A stretch of DNA of 64,000 bases from Kitasatospora phosalacinea. Lineage in GTDB: Bacteria; Actinomycetota; Actinomycetes; Streptomycetales; Streptomycetaceae. The notes below the pieces were generated by a model. It was not told the origin of the DNA. It searched no databases and saw only the letters and a list, made by a program, of their open reading frames with translations. The DNA is taken from the NCBI RefSeq assembly GCF_030268885.1, contig NZ_BSSA01000028.1, positions 49,265 to 113,264 of the forward strand. Direction: 5' to 3'. Of this stretch, positions 1 through 8,719 are shown one piece after another (the first letter of the stretch is position 1; every line of letters starts with the position of its first letter). The position numbers and the translations under genes were made by a program.

Positions 1-2
1 CC

Positions 3-1784
3 CACCTGGACCGCCTGCACGCCGCCGGGGTCGCCGTCGACCTGGCCACCCCGACCGCCTCCCCGCCGCCCTGGTTCACCCTCGCCCACCCGGAGGCGAT
101 GCCGGTCACCCCCGAGGGCGTCCGGCTCACCCACGGCAGCCGCGACACCTACTGCCTGGCCGCCCCCGCCTACCGCGAGGCCGCCCGCCGGATCGCCTCC
201 GCGCTCGCCGAACGCTACGCCGACCACCCGGCGGTGGCGATGTGGCACGTGCACAACGAGTACGCCACGCTGTGCCACTGCGAGCACACCGCGGCCGCCT
301 TCCGGGACTGGCTGCGCGAGCGGCACGGCAGCCTCGACGCCCTCAACGAGGCGTGGGGGACGGCGTTCTGGAGCCAGCGCTACGGCAGCTGGGAGCAGGT
401 CCAGCCGCCGCGCGCCACCCAGTGGCACGGCAACCCCGGCCGCTCGGTGGACTTCAGCCGCTTCTTCTCCGACCTGACCCTCGCCGCGTACCGCGAGCAG
501 CGCGACGCGATCCGGGCGCACAGCGACCTGCCGGTCACCACCAACTTCATGCTGCCGGGCTACCAGACCCTGGACCTGTGGGCGTTCGGCCGCGAGGTGG
601 ACCTGGTCGCCATCGACCACTACCCCTGCGCACCGGGCGTGGACGCCGCCGCCGACACCGCCTTCGGCGCCGACCGGGCCCGTTCCTTCGCGGGCGGTCG
701 GCCCTGGCTGCTGATGGAGCAGGGCACCAACACCGTCTACGCCGGGGACCGCACCCTGCCCAAGGAGCCCGGCGACATCCTGCGCCACTCGCTCGGCCAC
801 GTCGCCCGCGGCTCGGAGGGCGCACTGTTCTTCCAGTGGCGCCAGTCCAGGGCCGGTGCCGAGTTCTTCCACTCCGCGCTGGTCCCGCACGCCGGGGCCG
901 ACAGCCGGGTCTTCCGCGAGGCGGCGGCCACCGGCGCGGCCGTCGGCCGGCTCGCCGAGCTGGCCGGCTCCACCGTGCACGCCCGGGCCGCCGTGCTGCA
1001 CGACTCCGACGCCTGGTGGGCGATGAACGTGAACGGGTTGCCGTCCGCCGAACTCGACTACCACGGCTCGCTGCGCCGCGCCCACCGCGCCCTGTGGGAC
1101 GCCCGCGTCACCACCGACTTCGCCCACCCCGAGCAGGACCTGAGCCGCTACCGCCTGGTCGTCGCCCCCGCCCTGTTCCTGCTCTCCGACGCGGGCGCGG
1201 CCAACCTGCGCGCCTACGTCGAGGGCGGCGGCACCCTGCTGGTGCAGCCGTTCAGCGGGGCCGTCGACGAGCGCGTGCAGGCCCGGCTCGGCGGCTACCC
1301 GGCCGCGCCGCTGCGCGAGGCGCTCGGCATCCGGGTCGAGGAGTACCGGCCGCTGGCCGCCGACGCCGAACTGACGCTCTCCGACGGCTCCCGGGCCCGC
1401 TCCTGGAGCGAGTCGCTGCGCACCGAGGGCGCCGAGACCGTCGCCGCCTACACCGACGGCACGCTGGCCGGCCTCCCCGCGCTGACCCGCCACGCCTTCG
1501 GTGCGGGCCACGGCTGGTACCTCTCCACCCGCCTGGACGACGCCGCGTACGCCGCCCTGGTCGCCGCGCTCGCCGCCGCCGCCGGCCTCGGCCCGGACGT
1601 CCCCGGCCTGCCCGCGGCGGTGGAGTCGGTGACCCGCCGCGCCGGGGACGGCCGCCGCTGGCACGTGCTGATCAACCACGGCTCCGACCCGGTGACGCTG
1701 CCCGAGCCCGCCCACGACCTGCTGACGGGCGGCCCGCTCGCCGAACTGGCGCCCGGCGGCTGCGCCGTGCTGCGCGCCCACTGA
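3..1784 (+). CDS. Beta-galactosidase, GH42 family (5' end outside window)
   Basis: The reading frame is open from the first bases, so the N-terminus lies upstream of the window. GH42 enzymes release terminal beta-galactosyl or alpha-L-arabinopyranosyl units. The visible part begins with the family segment ATPTASPPPWF, followed by WHVHNEYA, whose Asn-Glu pair is the expected acid/base, and LLMEQGTN, whose Glu is the expected nucleophile. A glutamine-amidotransferase-like trimerisation domain (DLSRYRLVVAP to the GGGTLLVQPFSG stretch) and a small C-terminal beta domain complete the protein. No signal peptide is visible in the part seen, so a cytoplasmic enzyme acting on imported oligosaccharides is likely. 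A GH43 gene follows 96 bases downstream on the same strand, suggesting an operon whose transporter would lie upstream. The family is clear; the substrate is inferred. Confidence 0.9.
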   Translation, partial: HLDRLHAAGVAVDLATPTASPPPWFTLAHPEAMPVTPEGVRLTHGSRDTYCLAAPAYREAARRIASALAERYADHPAVAMWHVHNEYATLCHCEHTAAAFRDWLRERHGSLDALNEAWGTAFWSQRYGSWEQVQPPRATQWHGNPGRSVDFSRFFSDLTLAAYREQRDAIRAHSDLPVTTNFMLPGYQTLDLWAFGREVDLVAIDHYPCAPGVDAAADTAFGADRARSFAGGRPWLLMEQGTNTVYAGDRTLPKEPGDILRHSLGHVARGSEGALFFQWRQSRAGAEFFHSALVPHAGADSRVFREAAATGAAVGRLAELAGSTVHARAAVLHDSDAWWAMNVNGLPSAELDYHGSLRRAHRALWDARVTTDFAHPEQDLSRYRLVVAPALFLLSDAGAANLRAYVEGGGTLLVQPFSGAVDERVQARLGGYPAAPLREALGIRVEEYRPLAADAELTLSDGSRARSWSESLRTEGAETVAAYTDGTLAGLPALTRHAFGAGHGWYLSTRLDDAAYAALVAALAAAAGLGPDVPGLPAAVESVTRRAGDGRRWHVLINHGSDPVTLPEPAHDLLTGGPLAELAPGGCAVLRAH

Positions 1785-1799
1785 CCGGACCGTCACCGC

Positions 1800-1862
1800 C
1801 CGCACCCAGCACCGCACTCCGCACCCCGCACCCCGCGCCCCGCACCCCGCGCTCCGCACCGA
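1800..1862. repeat. Short tandem GCACCCC-type repeat
   Basis: Between the GH42 and GH43 genes lies an imperfect heptanucleotide repeat built on GCACCCC, GCGCCCC and GCACTCC units, about eight copies. It precedes the GH43 ribosome binding site (GGAAAGGAG). No function is evident; it is a slippage-prone C-rich spacer. Confidence 0.6.
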
Positions 1863-1880
1863 CGGAAAGGAGCTGACCCC

Positions 1881-3389
1881 GTGTCAGCGCAGCACCACCC
1901 GCACGGCACCGTGCCCAACCCCGTGATCCCGGGCCTCCACCCCGACCCGAGCGTCTGCCGCGTGGGCGAGGACTACTACCTCGCGTGCTCCAGCTTCGAG
2001 TACTTCCCGGGCATCCCGGTCTTCCACAGCCGCGACCTGGTGCACTGGACCCAGATCGGCAACGTGCTGGACCGGCCGGAGCTCCACCTGCCGCTGGAGG
2101 TGCCCTCCTCGGCCGGCATCTACGCGCCGACCCTGCGCCACCACGACGGCCGGTTCCACCTGGTGGTCACCAACGTCGGCGCGGGCGGCAACGTGCTGTT
2201 CACCGCCACCGACCCGGCCGGACCGTGGTCCGACCCGCTGCCGCTGCCGGACGTCCCGGGCATCGACCCGGACCTCGCCTGGGACGAGGACGGCACCTGC
2301 TGGATCACCGTCGCGGGCGTCTCCCAGCAGCCCGTGGACCTGGCCACCGGCCGCTCGCTCGGCCCGTCGCGGCCGCTGTGGTCCGGCACCGTCGACGCCC
2401 AGGCGCCCGAGGCGCCGCACCTGTACCGGATCGGCGAGTGGTGGTACCTGCTGATCGCCGAGGGCGGCACCGAGCGCGGGCACAGCGTGGCGATCGCCCG
2501 CGGCCGCACCCCCTCCGGGCCGTTCGAACCCTGCCCGCACAACCCGGTGCTCACCCACCGCGGCACCCACCGGCCGATCCAGAACACCGGCCACGCGGAC
2601 CTGGTGCAGGCCCCGGACGGCTCCTGGTGCCTGGTGCTGCTCGGGGTGCGCCCCGGCGGCGGCACCCCCGGCTGGCACGTGCTCGGCCGGGAGACCTTCC
2701 TCGCCCCGGTGACCTGGGAGGACGGCTGGCCGGTGGTCGGCGGCCTGACCCCGGAGCTGCCCGCCCCGGCCTGGCCGCTGCACCCGGTGCCGGAGGCGCC
2801 GGTCCGCGACGACTTCGACGGGGCCGGGCTGCACCCGCGCTGGCTGTCGGTGCGCCGCCGCCCCGCCGAGCTCGTCACCACCGGCGAGCGCCCCGGCTGG
2901 CTGACCCTGCACGCGGCCGGCGCCTCGCTCGACGCGCCCGACGCGGTCTTCGTCGGCCGCCGCCAGCAGCACCCGTTCTGCGAGGTGCGCGCCCTGGTGG
3001 ACGCCACCGCGGGCCGCGGCGGCCTGGCCGTGCGGCTGGACGAGCGCCACCACTACGAGGTCGAGGCGGCCGACGGCGAGGTGCGGGTGTTCGCCCGGAT
3101 CGGCCCGCTGCGCCCCGAGGTGGCCTCCGTCCGGGTGCCCGCGGGCCCGGTGGTGCTCGGCATCGACGTCGCCCCGCACCCGCCGGAGGACTCCCGCACC
3201 GCCCCCGACCTGGTCGTCCTCGGGGTCGAGCAGCCGGATGGGGCGTTCACCCCGCTGGCCTCGCTCGACGGCCGCTACCTGTCCACCGAGGTGGCGGGCG
3301 GCTTCACCGGCCGGGTGATCGGCGCCTACGCGGCGGCCGGCACCGTCCACGTGGACTGGTTCGACTACCGCCCGCGCAAGGAGTCCTGA
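1881..3389 (+). CDS. GH43 beta-xylosidase/alpha-L-arabinofuranosidase
   Basis: A 502-residue intracellular GH43 enzyme, expected to remove xylose or arabinose from imported oligosaccharides. The N-terminal five-bladed propeller carries HPDPSVCRVGEDYYL with the base Asp, PGIDPDLAWDEDG with the pKa-modulating Asp, and an acidic residue in APEAPHLYRIGEWWYL as the general acid. A C-terminal beta-sandwich of about 190 residues (from VRDDFDG to HVDWFDYRP) is of the type usual in this GH43 group. The GTG at 1881 was chosen because GGAAAGGAGC lies just upstream and the protein then begins shortly before the conserved NPVIPGLHPDPS. There is no signal peptide. It is clearly paralogous to the GH43 gene at 53916-55436; the two probably serve different transporter operons. 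Confidence 0.9.
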   Translation: MSAQHHPHGTVPNPVIPGLHPDPSVCRVGEDYYLACSSFEYFPGIPVFHSRDLVHWTQIGNVLDRPELHLPLEVPSSAGIYAPTLRHHDGRFHLVVTNVGAGGNVLFTATDPAGPWSDPLPLPDVPGIDPDLAWDEDGTCWITVAGVSQQPVDLATGRSLGPSRPLWSGTVDAQAPEAPHLYRIGEWWYLLIAEGGTERGHSVAIARGRTPSGPFEPCPHNPVLTHRGTHRPIQNTGHADLVQAPDGSWCLVLLGVRPGGGTPGWHVLGRETFLAPVTWEDGWPVVGGLTPELPAPAWPLHPVPEAPVRDDFDGAGLHPRWLSVRRRPAELVTTGERPGWLTLHAAGASLDAPDAVFVGRRQQHPFCEVRALVDATAGRGGLAVRLDERHHYEVEAADGEVRVFARIGPLRPEVASVRVPAGPVVLGIDVAPHPPEDSRTAPDLVVLGVEQPDGAFTPLASLDGRYLSTEVAGGFTGRVIGAYAAAGTVHVDWFDYRPRKES

Positions 3390-3464
3390 CGCTCCGCCGC
3401 CCCCGTGCCCCGGCCGCGCCCGCCCCGCGGCCGGGGCCCCGTCCCGCCCGAGGTGCCCCGTGTT

Positions 3465-4098
3465 CCCGCTGACTGGTTCACGGCGTACGCCGAAGCGGGC
3501 GGCCACCTGGTGCTGGGCCCGCGCACCGGCTACGCCGACCAGCAGGCCCGGGTCCGGTCCGAGCCCGCCCCGGGGCGGCTGACCGCCGCCGCCGGGGTGT
3601 CCTACGACGAGTTCAGCAACCCGGCCGCGGACCTTCCGGTGCGCGCCGCCCCGGGCGGCCCGCTCGTCCTGCCCACCGACGCCGCCGCGACCGGCTGGCT
3701 GGCTGGCTGGAGGGGCTGCTGGTCGAGGACGCCACCGTGCTCGCCGGGTACGAGCACCCGCACTTCGGCCGCTGACCCGCCGTCACCACCCGTCGGCACG
3801 GCGCCGGGCGGGTCACCTGCGTGGGCACCGTGCCCGGCCGCGCACTGGCCCGCGCGCTCGCCGCCCGGCTGGCGCCCGAGCCGGTGTCCGGCTGGTCCGG
3901 GCTGCCCGCGACCGTCACCGCCGCCACCGGCACCTCCCCGACGGGCGCCGGGTCCACGTGCTGCACAACTGGAGCGGGCGGCCCGCCGAGGCCCTCGCCC
4001 CGGTCGCGCTGGGCGACGTGCTGTCCGCCGAGGCCGTCCCGGCGGGCGGCGCGGTGCGGCTCGGCGCCCGGGACGTCCGGGTGTTCGTCGCCGCCTGA
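3465..4098 (+). pseudogene. Decayed GH42 beta-galactosidase C-terminal remnant
   Basis: Reading across frames gives the trimerisation and C-terminal domains of a GH42 enzyme with no catalytic barrel. The first piece reads TAYAEAGGHLVLGPRTGYAD and YDEFSN. It is broken at a four-copy GGCT run (3693-3708), after which the next frame continues as LLVEDATVLAGYEHPHFGR. A TGA at 3773-3775 stands where the family has Trp, and the same frame continues to GTVPGRALARALAARLAPEP and WSGLPATVT. A missing base near 3938-3945 shifts to a third frame with VHVLHNWSGRPAEAL, ending at TGA 4096-4098. Thus at least three lesions plus loss of the N-terminus are visible. It is a dead paralogue, perhaps a relic of a second GH42 gene. 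Its divergence from the gene at 3-1784 argues against a recent duplication. Confidence 0.85.
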
Positions 4099-4125
4099 CG
4101 CTCCGTCACCGTGCGGTCGGACCCC

Positions 4126-4155
4126 TGGACGGGCCGCGGAGGTGGGGGATATAAC
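4126..4155 (+). promoter_or_regulatory. Promoter of the GH127 gene
   Basis: TGGACG (4126-4131) and TATAAC (4150-4155) are separated by 18 bases, a good sigma-70-like pair. The predicted start of transcription falls inside the operator at 4159-4174, so a bound repressor would block initiation. Confidence 0.6.
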
Positions 4156-4158
4156 GAC

Positions 4159-4174
4159 TTGTTAGCGCTAACAA
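4159..4174. promoter_or_regulatory. LacI-family operator, TGTTAGC class
   Basis: Perfect 16-bp palindrome TTGTTAGCGCTAACAA, just downstream of the -10 of the GH127 promoter. The central CG dinucleotide and half-site length are typical of LacI-family operators. Confidence 0.85.
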
Positions 4175-4200
4175 CGCCGGACTCCGGGCGTGCAGTCAGA

Positions 4201-4214
4201 TGTGAGCGCTCACA
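4201..4214. promoter_or_regulatory. LacI-family operator, TGTGAGC class
   Basis: Perfect palindrome TGTGAGCGCTCACA, the same half-site as the E. coli lac operator. Its centre is 41 bp (about four helical turns) from the centre of the neighbouring operator, which would place two repressor dimers on one face of the DNA. Confidence 0.85.
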
Positions 4215-4261
4215 ATCTCCCGCCCCGGCTCCCTCCCCCACCCGGAAGGACCAGATCCGCG

Positions 4262-6967
4262 ATGTCCCCCTCCCCCCTGGACCGCCGCAGCCTGCTCAAG
4301 GCGACCGGCGTCCTGGCCCTGACCCCCGCCGTCGGCCTGGCCGCGCCGACCGCCGCGACCGCCGCGACCGTCACCTCCTCGACCCAGCCGTTCGACCTCG
4401 GCCAGGTCCGGCTCACCGCGGGCCGGTTGCGCGACAACCAGGACCGCACCCTGGCGTACCTGCGCTTCGTCGACGCCGACCGCCTGCTGTACAACTTCCG
4501 CGCCAACCACCGCCTGTCCACCAACGCCGCGACCCAGAACGGCGGTTGGGACGCCCCCTCGTTCCCGTTCCGCACCCACGTCCAGGGGCACTTCCTCAGC
4601 GCCTGGGCCCAGGCCTACGCCGGGACGGGCGACACCACCTGCCGGGACAAGGCCCTCTACACGGTCGCCGAGCTGGCCAAGTGCCAGGCCAACAACGGCG
4701 CGGCCGGGTTCTCCGCCGGCTACCTCTCGGGCTTCCCCGAGAGCGACTTCGCCCAGCTGGAGGCGGGGACGCTCAAGAACGGCAACGTCCCGTACTACTG
4801 CGTCCACAAGACCATGGCCGGGCTGCTCGACGTGTGGCGGCTGCTCGGCAGCACCCAGGCCCGGGACGTGCTGCTGGCCATGGCCGGCTGGGTCGACCAG
4901 CGCACCGGCCGACTGACCCAGGCGCAGCAACAGGCGCAGCTGGGAACCGAGTTCGGCGGGATGAACGAGGTGCTGGCCGACCTGCACCTGCGGACCGGCG
5001 ACGCCCGCTGGCTGGCGGTCGCCCAGCGCTTCGACCACGCCGCCGTGTTCGACCCGCTGGCGGCGGGCCAGGACCAGTTGAACGGCCTGCACGCCAACAC
5101 CCAGGTGCCCAAGTGGATCGGCGCCGCCCGCGAGTACCTGGCCACCGGGACGACCCGCTACCACGACATCGCCGCGAACGCCTGGACCTTCTGCACCACG
5201 GCGCACAGCTACGCCATCGGCGGGAACAGCCAGGCCGAGCACTTCCGCGCCCCGCACGCGATCGCCTCGCAGCTGACCAACGACAACTGCGAGCTGTGCA
5301 ACTCGTACAACATGCTCAAACTCACCCGCGAGCTCTGGCTGTTGGATCCGGCCCGGGCCACCTATTTCGACTTCTACGAGCGCACGCTGCTCAACCACGT
5401 GGTCGGCGCGCAGAACCCCGCCGACCCGCACGGGCACGTCACCTACTTCACCCCGCTGAAGCCCGGCGCCCGCCGCGGCGTCGGACCGGCCTGGGGCGGC
5501 GGCACCTGGAGCACCGACTACGACTCGTTCTGGTGCTGCCAGGGCACCGGCGTGGAGTCCAACACCAAGCTGGCGGACTCGGTCTACTTCCGCGACGGCA
5601 CCACCCTGGTCGTGAACCTGTTCGTGCCCACCGTCCTCAACTGGACCGAGCGCGGCCTGACGATCACCCAGACCACCGCGTTCCCCGCCGAGGACACCAC
5701 CGTGCTGAAGGTCACCGGCACCACCGGCGACACCTGGTCGATGCGCGTCCGCATCCCGTCCTGGGCCTCCGGCGCCACCCTCAGCGTCAACGGCACCGTG
5801 CAGAACACCGCTGCCACGCCCGGCAGTTACGCCGTCCTCACCCGCGCATGGGCCTCCGGCGACACGGTGACCGTCAAGCTGCCCATGCGCGTCGCGCTCA
5901 CCGCCGCCGACGACGACCCGGACGTCGCCGCGGTCAGCTACGGCCCGGTCGTGCTGTGCGGCAACTACGGCAGCGCGACGCTCGGCGCGCTCCCGGTGCT
6001 GGACCCGCAGTCGGTCACCCGCAACGGCAGCACCGGCCTCGCCTTCACCGCGACCGCCGACGGCTCGTCGGTGAACCTCGGCCCGTTCCACGACGCGCAG
6101 GGCTTCAACTACACCGTCTACTGGCGCACCCGGAGCAGCTCCGGGTTCCGCCTGCTCAACGCGGGCAGCGGGCTGGTGCTGGGCGTGCAGAACATGTCCA
6201 CCGCGGACGGCGGGGCCGCCCTGCAGTGGGCCGACAGCGGCACCGCCGACCACGACTGGGGGCTGGTGGTGGACGGCAGCGCGCTGCGCCTGCGCAACGC
6301 CAACAGCGGCAAGGTGCTGGGCGTGCAGAACATGTCCACGGCCGACGGCGCCGCCGTGCTGCAGTGGGCGGACAACGGCACGGCCGACCACCGCTGGACG
6401 GTGGTGGCGACGGCCGACGGCGCGCACGGCCTGCGCAACGTGAACAGCGGCAAGCTGCTGGGCATCGCGGGCGGCTCCACCGCGCAGGGCGCCCTCGCCG
6501 TGCAGGCCCCGGACACCTCCGCGGCCACCAGCCGGTGGTGGTTCGTCCCGACCGGCACCCGGCGGATCCAGAACGTGGCCAGCGGGCTGGTGCTCGGGGT
6601 CTCGGGCATGTCGACCGCCGACGGCGGCCTGGTGGTCCAGTGGGGCGACAACGGCACCGCCGACCACCTGTGGACCGCGGTGGTCGACGCGGGCGGGTAC
6701 CTGCGGCTGCGCAACGCCAACAGCGGCAAGGTGCTCGCCGTGGAGGGCGGCGGCACGGCCAACGGCTCCCGGATCGTCCAGTGGGTCGACAACGGGGGCG
6801 CCGACCACCGCTGGCGGCTGCGGCACGGCGGTGGCGACACCTTCCGCCTGCAGTCCGCGGTCAGCGGCCGGGTGCTCGGCGTCTCCGGGGCGTCCACCGC
6901 GCAGGGCGCGCAGGTCGTGCTCTGGGACGACAACGGCACCGGCGACCACCTGTGGCGCTTCGTCTGA
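4262..6967 (+). CDS. Secreted GH127 beta-L-arabinofuranosidase with ricin-type lectin domains
   Basis: A 901-residue exported enzyme expected to release beta-L-arabinofuranose from plant glycoproteins or arabinan side chains. The N-terminus DRRSLLKATGVLAL is a twin-arginine-type signal. The GH127 (DUF1680) domain covers about residues 40-620; candidate zinc and catalytic residues are E326 (QAEHF), C343 and C346 (NCELCNSYNMLKL), and C425-C426 (CCQGTG), matching the cysteine-nucleophile arrangement of the family. Residues about 630-901 hold two ricin B-like beta-trefoils with repeated GKVLGV and ADHRW/ADHLW units. The ATG at 4262 follows GGAAGGA; an upstream in-frame start at 4190 would run through an operator and is unlikely. 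The gene stands alone, with a terminator after it. Substrate assignment is from family knowledge. Confidence 0.87.
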   Translation: MSPSPLDRRSLLKATGVLALTPAVGLAAPTAATAATVTSSTQPFDLGQVRLTAGRLRDNQDRTLAYLRFVDADRLLYNFRANHRLSTNAATQNGGWDAPSFPFRTHVQGHFLSAWAQAYAGTGDTTCRDKALYTVAELAKCQANNGAAGFSAGYLSGFPESDFAQLEAGTLKNGNVPYYCVHKTMAGLLDVWRLLGSTQARDVLLAMAGWVDQRTGRLTQAQQQAQLGTEFGGMNEVLADLHLRTGDARWLAVAQRFDHAAVFDPLAAGQDQLNGLHANTQVPKWIGAAREYLATGTTRYHDIAANAWTFCTTAHSYAIGGNSQAEHFRAPHAIASQLTNDNCELCNSYNMLKLTRELWLLDPARATYFDFYERTLLNHVVGAQNPADPHGHVTYFTPLKPGARRGVGPAWGGGTWSTDYDSFWCCQGTGVESNTKLADSVYFRDGTTLVVNLFVPTVLNWTERGLTITQTTAFPAEDTTVLKVTGTTGDTWSMRVRIPSWASGATLSVNGTVQNTAATPGSYAVLTRAWASGDTVTVKLPMRVALTAADDDPDVAAVSYGPVVLCGNYGSATLGALPVLDPQSVTRNGSTGLAFTATADGSSVNLGPFHDAQGFNYTVYWRTRSSSGFRLLNAGSGLVLGVQNMSTADGGAALQWADSGTADHDWGLVVDGSALRLRNANSGKVLGVQNMSTADGAAVLQWADNGTADHRWTVVATADGAHGLRNVNSGKLLGIAGGSTAQGALAVQAPDTSAATSRWWFVPTGTRRIQNVASGLVLGVSGMSTADGGLVVQWGDNGTADHLWTAVVDAGGYLRLRNANSGKVLAVEGGGTANGSRIVQWVDNGGADHRWRLRHGGGDTFRLQSAVSGRVLGVSGASTAQGAQVVLWDDNGTGDHLWRFV

Positions 6968-6976
6968 CGCACCGGC

Positions 6977-7018
6977 ACGCCGGGGCCGGGCACGGCGGAC
7001 CGTGCCCGGCCCCGGCGT
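6977..7018. terminator. Bidirectional terminator hairpin
   Basis: A perfect 19-bp stem (6977-6995 with 7000-7018) around the loop CGGA lies between the converging GH127 and hydrolase genes and can serve both. Confidence 0.8.
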
Positions 7019-7034
7019 TCGGGGGGGGTGGGGC

Positions 7035-8396
7035 TCAGCGCACGCCGCTCAGCCGGGAGGGCTTCCAGTCGACGAAGGCGGCGCCGCCCAGGTCGAGCGC
7101 GGTGGCGCGCTCCTGCAGCGACTCGGGGGTGGCCACGTCGCTCCAGGCGCCGGTGACCAGGCGCTGCTCCAGGGCGTGCAGCCCGGCCACGATCTCGGCG
7201 GTGGTGAAGTTGCAGTGCCCCTGCCGGGCGACGAAGGCCTGCCGCAGCAGGCGGTTGTCGCCCGCGGCCCGGATCCGGGCGGCGTAGGCGTTCTCCTGCT
7301 CGACGGGGACGAGCTGGTCGGAGGTGGTGTGCAGGGACAGCATCGGGATGCCGAGCGAGGTGACGGTGGAACTGGCGTTCAGGTTCGCCCGGGCGGTGGC
7401 GGAGCCGCTGATGTCGGCGTGGGCGGTGAGCGCGGCGGTGTCGGCCTTCAGGTCGAGGCCCGCCGCGGCGTACAGGGCGCGGACCTCGTCGGCGTGCCAG
7501 GACTTGTTGAGCAGGTCGGTGTAGTCGACGCCCTTGGTGGAGGAGGGGTTGCCGCCCGCGGACTGCTCGACGGCGTAGCGGCCGGGGACGATGAAGTACA
7601 GCAGGCCCTGCTGGAGCCACTGGTACTGCTGGTACTCCTGGTCGGCGTAGTCGGCGGGGGCGGGCGGGGCCTGGCCCGGGGCCCAGGCCGACTGGTTGAG
7701 GTAGGCGGCGGCGAGGGAGATCCTGGCCCGTCCGGCGGGGGTCTGCTGGGCGGCGTCGACGGCGGTGGAGAGCCGGTGGGCCAGCGCGGAGGCGGCGGAC
7801 GGGTCGGAGAGGTTGACCAGGTTCGGCAGGTCGGCGCGGTCGAAGAACCAGGCCAGGGCGTACTCGGCGTCGAGCTGGTAGTCCTCCAGGTCGACGCCGC
7901 CCGCGACGAGTCCGCACAGGTTCAGCGCGCCGTCGATCCGTCCGGCGCCGTCGCGGGCGATCTGGGCGTTGACCAGGCCGCCCATCGAGAGCCCGACGGA
8001 GACGACGTGGGTGGGCCGGCCCGCGGTGTCGCCGAACGCGGTGATGGTGGCGAACTGGTCCCGCTCGGCGGAGTTGAGCGCCCAGGCCGAGCCGTTCGGG
8101 TCGTAGGAGGAGCCGGCCAGCGCGTAGCCCTCGGCGAGCAGCCGGTCCCTGACGGCGTCGGAGGGGGCGTTGGCGGCGGTGAGCGCGCCGAAGCCGTGGC
8201 TGAACACCAGCAGGACGCCGTTCCACCGGGCGGGCTTGTCGGCGATCCAGGTGGCGCCGTCCTGCAGGGTGCCGCTGTAGTGGGTGGACGCGGTGGTGGT
8301 GGCGGCGGCCGGGGTGGCGGCGGCGAGCGGGGTGGTGAGGGCGAGCGCGGTGGCGGCGCACAGGGCGGCCAGCGCCCGGCGGGGCGATCGGGACAT
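7035..8396 (-). CDS. Secreted alpha/beta hydrolase
   Basis: A 453-residue protein with a Sec-type signal (RRALAALCAATALALTTPLA, cleavage near ATPAAA). The mature part has an alpha/beta-hydrolase pattern: the strand LLVFSHGFGAL giving an oxyanion-hole region, the nucleophile elbow GLSMGG, a late acidic segment LHTTSDQLVP and the terminal histidine in RQGHCNF. About 150 residues between the elbow and the acid form a large helical lid. The reaction is probably hydrolysis of an ester, but the substrate cannot be named; a feruloyl-, acetyl- or lipid esterase role is possible. It converges on GH127 and is preceded by a repeat-rich spacer with no operator of the types seen elsewhere here. Confidence 0.75.
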   Translation of the reverse strand: MSRSPRRALAALCAATALALTTPLAAATPAAATTTASTHYSGTLQDGATWIADKPARWNGVLLVFSHGFGALTAANAPSDAVRDRLLAEGYALAGSSYDPNGSAWALNSAERDQFATITAFGDTAGRPTHVVSVGLSMGGLVNAQIARDGAGRIDGALNLCGLVAGGVDLEDYQLDAEYALAWFFDRADLPNLVNLSDPSAASALAHRLSTAVDAAQQTPAGRARISLAAAYLNQSAWAPGQAPPAPADYADQEYQQYQWLQQGLLYFIVPGRYAVEQSAGGNPSSTKGVDYTDLLNKSWHADEVRALYAAAGLDLKADTAALTAHADISGSATARANLNASSTVTSLGIPMLSLHTTSDQLVPVEQENAYAARIRAAGDNRLLRQAFVARQGHCNFTTAEIVAGLHALEQRLVTGAWSDVATPESLQERATALDLGGAAFVDWKPSRLSGVR

Positions 8397-8565
8397 CGGG
8401 GCTCCAACACGGTGGGGTGGGTGGGTCGGTGGCGCGGACGCGCCGTGGTGGCAGGGCCGTTCTCCTGCCGTGGTCGGACGAGCCCGGGCCCGTCCCCGCG
8501 GGGGGCGGCACCGGGCGGTGGAGCGGGCCGACGGCCTCGCGGCTCGCCGTCGGCCCGACGGATCT

Positions 8566-8699
8566 CGGCTGCCAGGGCCGGCACTGCTCGGCTACCGGGT
8601 GGGCGGATCTCGGCTACCGGGTCGGCGGATCTCGGCTACCGGAGTCGACACTGCTCGGCTACCTGCCCGCCGGGTTCCGGCTACCGGAGTCGACACTGC
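8566..8699. repeat. Nested imperfect repeats built on CGGCTACCGG
   Basis: Two exact copies of a unit starting CGGCTACCGGAGTCGACAC lie at 8633-8654 and 8678-8699, 45 bp apart, with a diverged copy near 8566. Between them a 22-bp unit beginning GGATCTCGGCTACCGG recurs at 8605 and 8627. The array fills the spacer between the MFS stop and the hydrolase start. The rest of 8397-8719 shows no gene. Confidence 0.7.
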
Positions 8700-8719
8700 C
8701 CGGTGGTGCTCGGTGCTGC

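Noticed and set aside
3405..4154. A 249-residue gene after the first GH43
   Set aside because: Only the first part resembles a protein family (GH42 C-terminal half); after the GGCT run the frame is nonsense and the true sequence continues in other frames, so it is treated as a pseudogene.
4196..6949. A 917-codon open frame antisense to the GH127 gene
   Set aside because: Very high G+C at third positions keeps opposite frames open. The translation is low-complexity Gly/Ala/Arg/Val without domains, while the plus strand encodes a clear enzyme. The same applies to long antisense frames over the other genes.
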